A DNA stretch of 64,000 bases. Origin: Mesorhizobium sp. INR15 (GTDB lineage: Bacteria > Pseudomonadota > Alphaproteobacteria > Rhizobiales > Rhizobiaceae). Positions 60,369-64,000 of this stretch are shown here, in pieces; position 1 is the first letter of the stretch, and every line of letters begins with the position of its first letter. The notes below the pieces were generated by a model. It had not been told where the DNA came from. It worked only from the letters and a program-made list of their open reading frames with translations, and did not search any database. The stretch covers positions 62,001 through 126,000 of the forward strand of contig NZ_CP045497.1 in NCBI RefSeq assembly GCF_015500075.1. Reading direction: 5' to 3'. Made by a program: the position numbers and the translations under genes.

Positions 60369-62284
60369 GTGCCCCGAGGCATGAAGGTGTCCACCAAAAT
60401 AGTTGAAGCGGTCATTCAATGGCCGACCTTCACGACCAGTGTCCAGGCGGTCGACACGCTGATTGCTCCCGACAGCATCGATGGCAAAATCGAAATGCTT
60501 CAGCGATATCCAACGATCCGGAAAATGGCGCCGGAATTCCTCTCGACGTTTGTGTTTCGTGGCCACGCTGTGGCGGCGAATCTCCTGCGCGCGCTATCCA
60601 TGGTCGCCGATCTGTACCGCAAAGGGAAAAGAGCAATACCCGAAAGGGCACCCATATCCTTTGCACCGAGAGGCTGGATGCCGCTCATCCTGCAGGATGG
60701 CAAGATCGATCGCAGAGCTTATGAACTTTGCCTGTTCAGCGAATTGAAACGTCGCCTCGATGCCGGCGATGTCTGGGTGGAGGGCGCGAACCGTTTCCAG
60801 TCCTTCGAGAGCTTCCTCATTCCAACGCCAACATTCGAGTTGATGCGCGAGGAAGGTCCGCTTCCGGTCGCCGTCGATACCGATGTAGAAACCTATCTTA
60901 GGCAACAGCGCCAGACCTTGAACGACGGGCTGAGTGACCTTTCCCGTCTGGCCGAAGCCGGTGAGCTCGACGATGTCGAATTGGCCGGCGCGGGTTTCAG
61001 CGTCACGCCGCACAAGGCCATGTTCCCGGACATCGCGAAGTCGCTGAAGCCGAAGGTGGAAAACCGCCTGCCTGCCGTCCGCATCACCGACCTGCTGCTT
61101 GAGGTGGACGCCCGCACGGGATTTTCGAATGCGTTCACCCATCTGCGCCCCGGGCGCACGGCCGACAACAAGCTTGGCCTACTTACCGCCGTTCTGGCGG
61201 ACGGCATCAATCTCGGACTCACCAGAATGGCGGATTGTCCCCCGGGCTGACGATGCGCCAACTCGCCTGGGCGCACGACTGGCATATCCGGGAGGAAGGT
61301 TACACCGGTGCGCATGCCATCCTTGTCAATGCCCAGAGGCAATTGCCTCTCGCGAAATTGTGGGGCGACGGAACCACCTCATCCTCGGACGGGCAGTATT
61401 TTCCGGCTCGAGGGCACGCCGAGGCGATCGGCGACCTCAACGCCCGCTATGGCCCTAACCCCGGCGCCAAATTTTATCGCTTCACCTCCGACCAGTATGG
61501 CGCGTTCCACATCATCGCCATGAACGCCAATGCGAGCGAGGCCATCTACGTTCTCGACGGTCTGCTCTATCATGGAAGCGATCTCGCCATCGAAACCCAT
61601 TATGTCGACACCGGCGGGGTCAGCGACATCTTGTCGGGTTCCAGCTTGTGCCCCGGCTGCGCGGTCTCAAGGATCGCCGGCTCTATCTATTCCCAGGCGA
61701 CAAGCCTCCCGAAAACCTCGCCCCGCTCGTTGGCGAGCCCATCAACGTTGAGCGGATCAAGGCGAAATGGAATGACATCCTGCGTCTGGTTACCACTATC
61801 CGTTCCGGCCAGGTGCGGCCCTCGACCCTGCTGGCGAAACTGTCCGCATTCCCGCGCCAAAACGGACTGGCGCTCGCCCTGCGCGACATCGGACGCATCA
61901 ATCGATCCATCTTCCTGCCGCAATGGTGGCAGAACCCTGAAATGCGCAGGAACGCCACCGCCGGTCTCAACAAGAGCGAGGCCCAGAACACTCTGGCCCG
62001 GGCGCTGTTCTTCAATCGTCTCGGAGAGCTGCGGGACAGAACCTTCGAGAGCCAGTTCTACAGGGCGTCCGGGCTGAACCTGCTCATTATTGGAACACGC
62101 TCTATCTCGAACCGACTTTCGCCGAGCTCAATCGCGAAGGCATTGCCACGCCGGCCGACGTGATCAAGCACATCACGCCGCTCGGATGGCAGCATATCGC
62201 CTCACCGGCGATTACATCTGGACCCCGACTGACGGCCTCGACCTCAGGCCGCTTCGGCGCGAGACGTCCATGCTGGCCGCTTGA
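60369..62284 (+). pseudogene. Tn3-family transposase, N-truncated and frameshifted
   Basis: Begins around TIRKMAPEFLSTFVFRGHAV, so the first 350 or so residues are missing. First frame to 61250 (RAYELCLFSELKRRLDAGDV, RITDLLLEVDARTGFSNAFT, LADGINLGLTRMADC). Second frame to about 61630 (WGDGTTSSSDGQYFPARGHA, SDQYGAFHIIAMNANASEAI). Third frame to about 62090 (LKDRRLYLFPGDKPPENLAP, ALARALFFNRLGELRDRTFE). Then tail pieces ending LTGDYIWTPTDGLDL at 62284. At least three shifts; not functional. No transposon end repeat was identified downstream. Confidence 0.85.
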
Positions 62285-62352
62285 TCATCATATGTTCTCA
62301 AATGTCGGACAGATTCATCACTTTCGTGTCGTGACGCCGTAGTGTCCTCGCG

Positions 62353-62892
62353 CGGGTGGTGGGAAGGAACTGCAATCTCGAGCTGGTCATCGACGACATC
62401 CGGGCCGAGCTCGCCGGCCGCCCCTACGAGTTGGTGTCGGTCGCCGGCGGCTGGCAGCATCGCACCAGAAAGGTTTTTGGCGACGCTATCCACGCCGCCT
62501 TTGGCACGGCGGCGGGCGAGGGGGCAAAAGAGCTGACGCAGGCGGAGGCGCTCGTCTTGATGTGCATTGCTTATTTCCAGCCGATCACCCGTAGCGAGCT
62601 GTCTTCCTTCTTCGGCAAAGAGGTCTCGCGCGATCTGATCGGCGTGTTGCGCGCGCAGGAGCTCATCGCCTCGGGGCCGCGCAGTCCGTAGCCGGGCGCG
62701 CCCTACACCTATGTGACGACGAAAAATTTTCTGTCGCAGTTCGGGCTCGACACGCTGCGCCAGCTGCCGGATTTCGAGGCGCTCGAGGACGCCGGGCTGC
62801 TATCGAAGGAGAAGCTGCTGGCCGGCGATATTCCAGCCGGGTTGCCTAACGGAGAGGACGAAGACGGTATCGTTGAGGACCAGGTGTCGTGA
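62353..62892 (+). pseudogene. ScpB-like segregation/condensation protein, truncated with nonsense codon
   Basis: GRNCNLELVIDDIRAELAGR, PYELVSVAGGWQHRTRK, AFGTAAGEGAKELTQAEALV and PITRSELSSFFGKEVSRDLI belong to the ScpB winged-helix family of the long rhizobial type. A TAG at 62689-62691 interrupts the frame after GPRSP. It continues in frame as GAPYTYVTTKNFLSQFGLDT and LRQLPDFEALEDAGLLSKEK to 62892. The N-terminal start region is missing next to the Tn3 relic. Confidence 0.75.
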
Positions 62893-62934
62893 GCGGGGCG
62901 TTGTCGCGTTGCGACCGCAGTGACAGGCGATCAA

Positions 62935-63459
62935 TCAGGACCAGGATGACTGGTCGTGCGGCAGCCGGAGATCGGGATCGTGAACCGCGACATGATCGCC
63001 GTCGACAAGATTGGCCGGAAAGATCACCAGATTGGTGCCGCCGGCATGACGCAGCGACGGAAACAGGATGCCGCGAAGCCCGACCGTGATGAACAGATCC
63101 GCGAGCTTCCACGACGGGGGGATTTTCTTGTCGATGCGCGCGATCTGGCGCCAGGGACAATCCCATTCCTGCCAGGCGCCGTCCCATATGTCCGGGTCGA
63201 ATCCCTGCGAAAGGTCGGCGACCTCGGCGAGTGTGATCTTATAGGCGGCAAGGGTGGCCGGCGGGGTGATGCTGGCGCCCTGTCTGTATTCATCGAGCGC
63301 CGTCTGGGCCGAACGGGACAGATAAAGCGCTTCGACGCCTGGTCGGTTGAAGCGACCGCCGTCAATCGCCGCGCCTGCACCGCTGGTCGGCAGGAAAGCC
63401 CATTTGGGTGTCAGATAGCGATGGAAGATCTCGTCCGGACCGATGCGGGTGATCTTCAC
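62935..63459 (-). CDS. RES-domain toxin
   Basis: 174 aa. EIFHRYLTPKWAFLPTSGAG, AAIDGGRFNRPGVEALYLSR, AQTALDEYRQGASITPPATL and GLRGILFPSLRHAGGTNLVI are the RES family. The R of GGRFN, the Y of LYLS and the E of LDEY are the usual conserved residues. RES toxins degrade NAD+ in the cytoplasm. Start overlaps the antitoxin stop by 4 bp, the normal antitoxin-first order. Confidence 0.9.
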   Translation of the reverse strand: MKITRIGPDEIFHRYLTPKWAFLPTSGAGAAIDGGRFNRPGVEALYLSRSAQTALDEYRQGASITPPATLAAYKITLAEVADLSQGFDPDIWDGAWQEWDCPWRQIARIDKKIPPSWKLADLFITVGLRGILFPSLRHAGGTNLVIFPANLVDGDHVAVHDPDLRLPHDQSSWS

Positions 63460-63842
63460 CCGCGCGCGCCGTTCTCGAGATCCCGGATGAAGGCCAGAAC
63501 CGCTTCGACCTGGCCGTCAGCGACGAGCTCGGCCGCCGTGCGATGGCCATAGTCGGCAATAGGTTCATTTCGATACCAGTAGATCGCCTTGTCAATGTCG
63601 CCGGTGAGTTCCGTTGCGGCCGAGATCACTTTTACCATCTCGCGCATCCGGCCTTGTAGGCGCTCCGATGTGGGATTGCGTAGCGTGTTGCGGTGGACAC
63701 CGGTTAACTGGGCCAGGTTGGCCACCTTCACGCCGAGCGCCTGCGACAGGCGCTTCGGCGAGATGTAGGGTGTGCGCGGCTCCTGCAAGCTGTCGACAAA
63801 ACCTGAGACCACTTTCGATTGTGCGAGCTGTGCGTGGGTCAT
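63456..63842 (-). CDS. Xre/MbcA/ParS-type antitoxin
   Basis: 128 aa from ATG 63842, which has GGAG 7-8 bp upstream. SPKRLSQALGVKVANLAQLT and GVHRNTLRNPTSERLQGRMR form the Xre-like DNA-binding part. DIDKAIYWYRNEPIADYGHR, TAAELVADGQVEAVLAFIRD is the C-terminal toxin-binding MbcA/ParS domain. It neutralises the RES toxin and probably represses the pair through the repeats at 63862-63880. Confidence 0.9.
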   Translation of the reverse strand: MTHAQLAQSKVVSGFVDSLQEPRTPYISPKRLSQALGVKVANLAQLTGVHRNTLRNPTSERLQGRMREMVKVISAATELTGDIDKAIYWYRNEPIADYGHRTAAELVADGQVEAVLAFIRDLENGARG

Positions 63843-63861
63843 GACAAATCTCCGCTCTCTC

Positions 63862-63897
63862 ATACGCACAATATATGCACATTTTTAGGCATAGCAA
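63862..63897 (-). promoter_or_regulatory. Promoter and operator-like repeats of the RES/Xre pair
   Basis: Minus strand: TTGCTA (63897-63892), 16 bp, then TATATT (63875-63870), a plausible -35/-10. Overlapping it are the direct repeats GTGCATAT (63880-63873) and GTGCGTAT (63869-63862), 11 bp apart, which suit binding by the antitoxin. Confidence 0.45.
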
Positions 63898-64000
63898 GTG
63901 AACAGAGCCTGGCGCCTTCCAGCGCACTGCTTGTGCTTCTCCATCCTCGTAGCGGATAGCAACTAGCGGCAGCAATGCGCCTCATATTGGTCATACAATG

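Noticed and set aside
1..64000. tRNA, rRNA genes and replication origin
   Set aside because: None recognised on either strand by motif reading; no repABC or dnaA-like gene is present in the window.

Overview
The window looks like an accessory region (genomic island or large plasmid) of an alphaproteobacterium of the Hyphomicrobiales, close to Mesorhizobium, Rhizobium or Sinorhizobium. The basis is high GC, rhizobial-type ABC transporter and regulator families, a NirK/NnrR/NnrS/pseudoazurin denitrification set, and Tn3-, IS66-, IS701-, IS1595- and IS5-type elements common in these genomes. No rRNA, tRNA or CRISPR array was seen. The assignment rests on recognising families by eye; no search was run.

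Layout. (1) 1-6052: stress and redox genes: the end of a CBS-BON protein, a truncated haemoglobin, a 7Fe ferredoxin, a hydantoinase-like protein, a frameshifted folE, an ECF sigma factor, a DUF4142 protein and a cupredoxin. The sigma gene and the DUF4142-cupredoxin pair share a promoter-like signature. (2) 6346-10080: IS remnants, then a tungstate/molybdate-type regulator gene split by two insertion sequences whose order of arrival can be read from the junctions. (3) 10156-25026: a compact module for a tungsten or molybdenum NAD-dependent formate dehydrogenase: importer TupBCA, three MoeA-family proteins (one fused to a periplasmic-binding-like domain), MobA, FdhD, a TusA-like protein, FdhB (NuoE-NuoF fusion), FdhA and a ModA-like protein without a signal peptide. 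Metal import, cofactor assembly, cofactor sulfuration and apoenzyme are encoded side by side. (4) 25067-27049: remains of a Tn3-family transposon whose 38-bp terminal repeat was split by an IS1595-family element. (5) 27111-35026: a denitrification segment with DUF1858 protein, NnrR, two pseudoazurins, NnrS, NirK and NirV. Three FNR/NnrR-type boxes (TTG-N8-CAA) lie in its promoters. The nirK part is bounded by two inverted, apparently identical IS3 copies.

(6) 35019-44230: a dense mobile-element graveyard: IS6 remnant, IS3, Tn3 fragment, IS4, IS66, IS630 remnant, IS701, a chimeric IS1595 copy framed by Tn3-like ends, a broken amino-acid permease and an IS110 fragment. (7) 44673-50577: a poorly characterised locus with a nucleotidyltransferase, a TPR-glycosyltransferase-like protein, an exported Thr-rich protein, a PqqD-HprK-like fusion and an unrecognised protein. 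This is the best candidate for an undescribed system. (8) 50924-58864: a sugar ABC transporter operon with a fused double-ATPase/permease, a P-loop sugar-kinase-like protein, a glutamine-amidotransferase-fold protein and a divergent ROK regulator. (9) 58895-64000: an inverted-repeat-bounded IS5 fragment, a GNAT acetyltransferase, a decayed Tn3 transposase, a broken scpB and a RES/Xre toxin-antitoxin pair.
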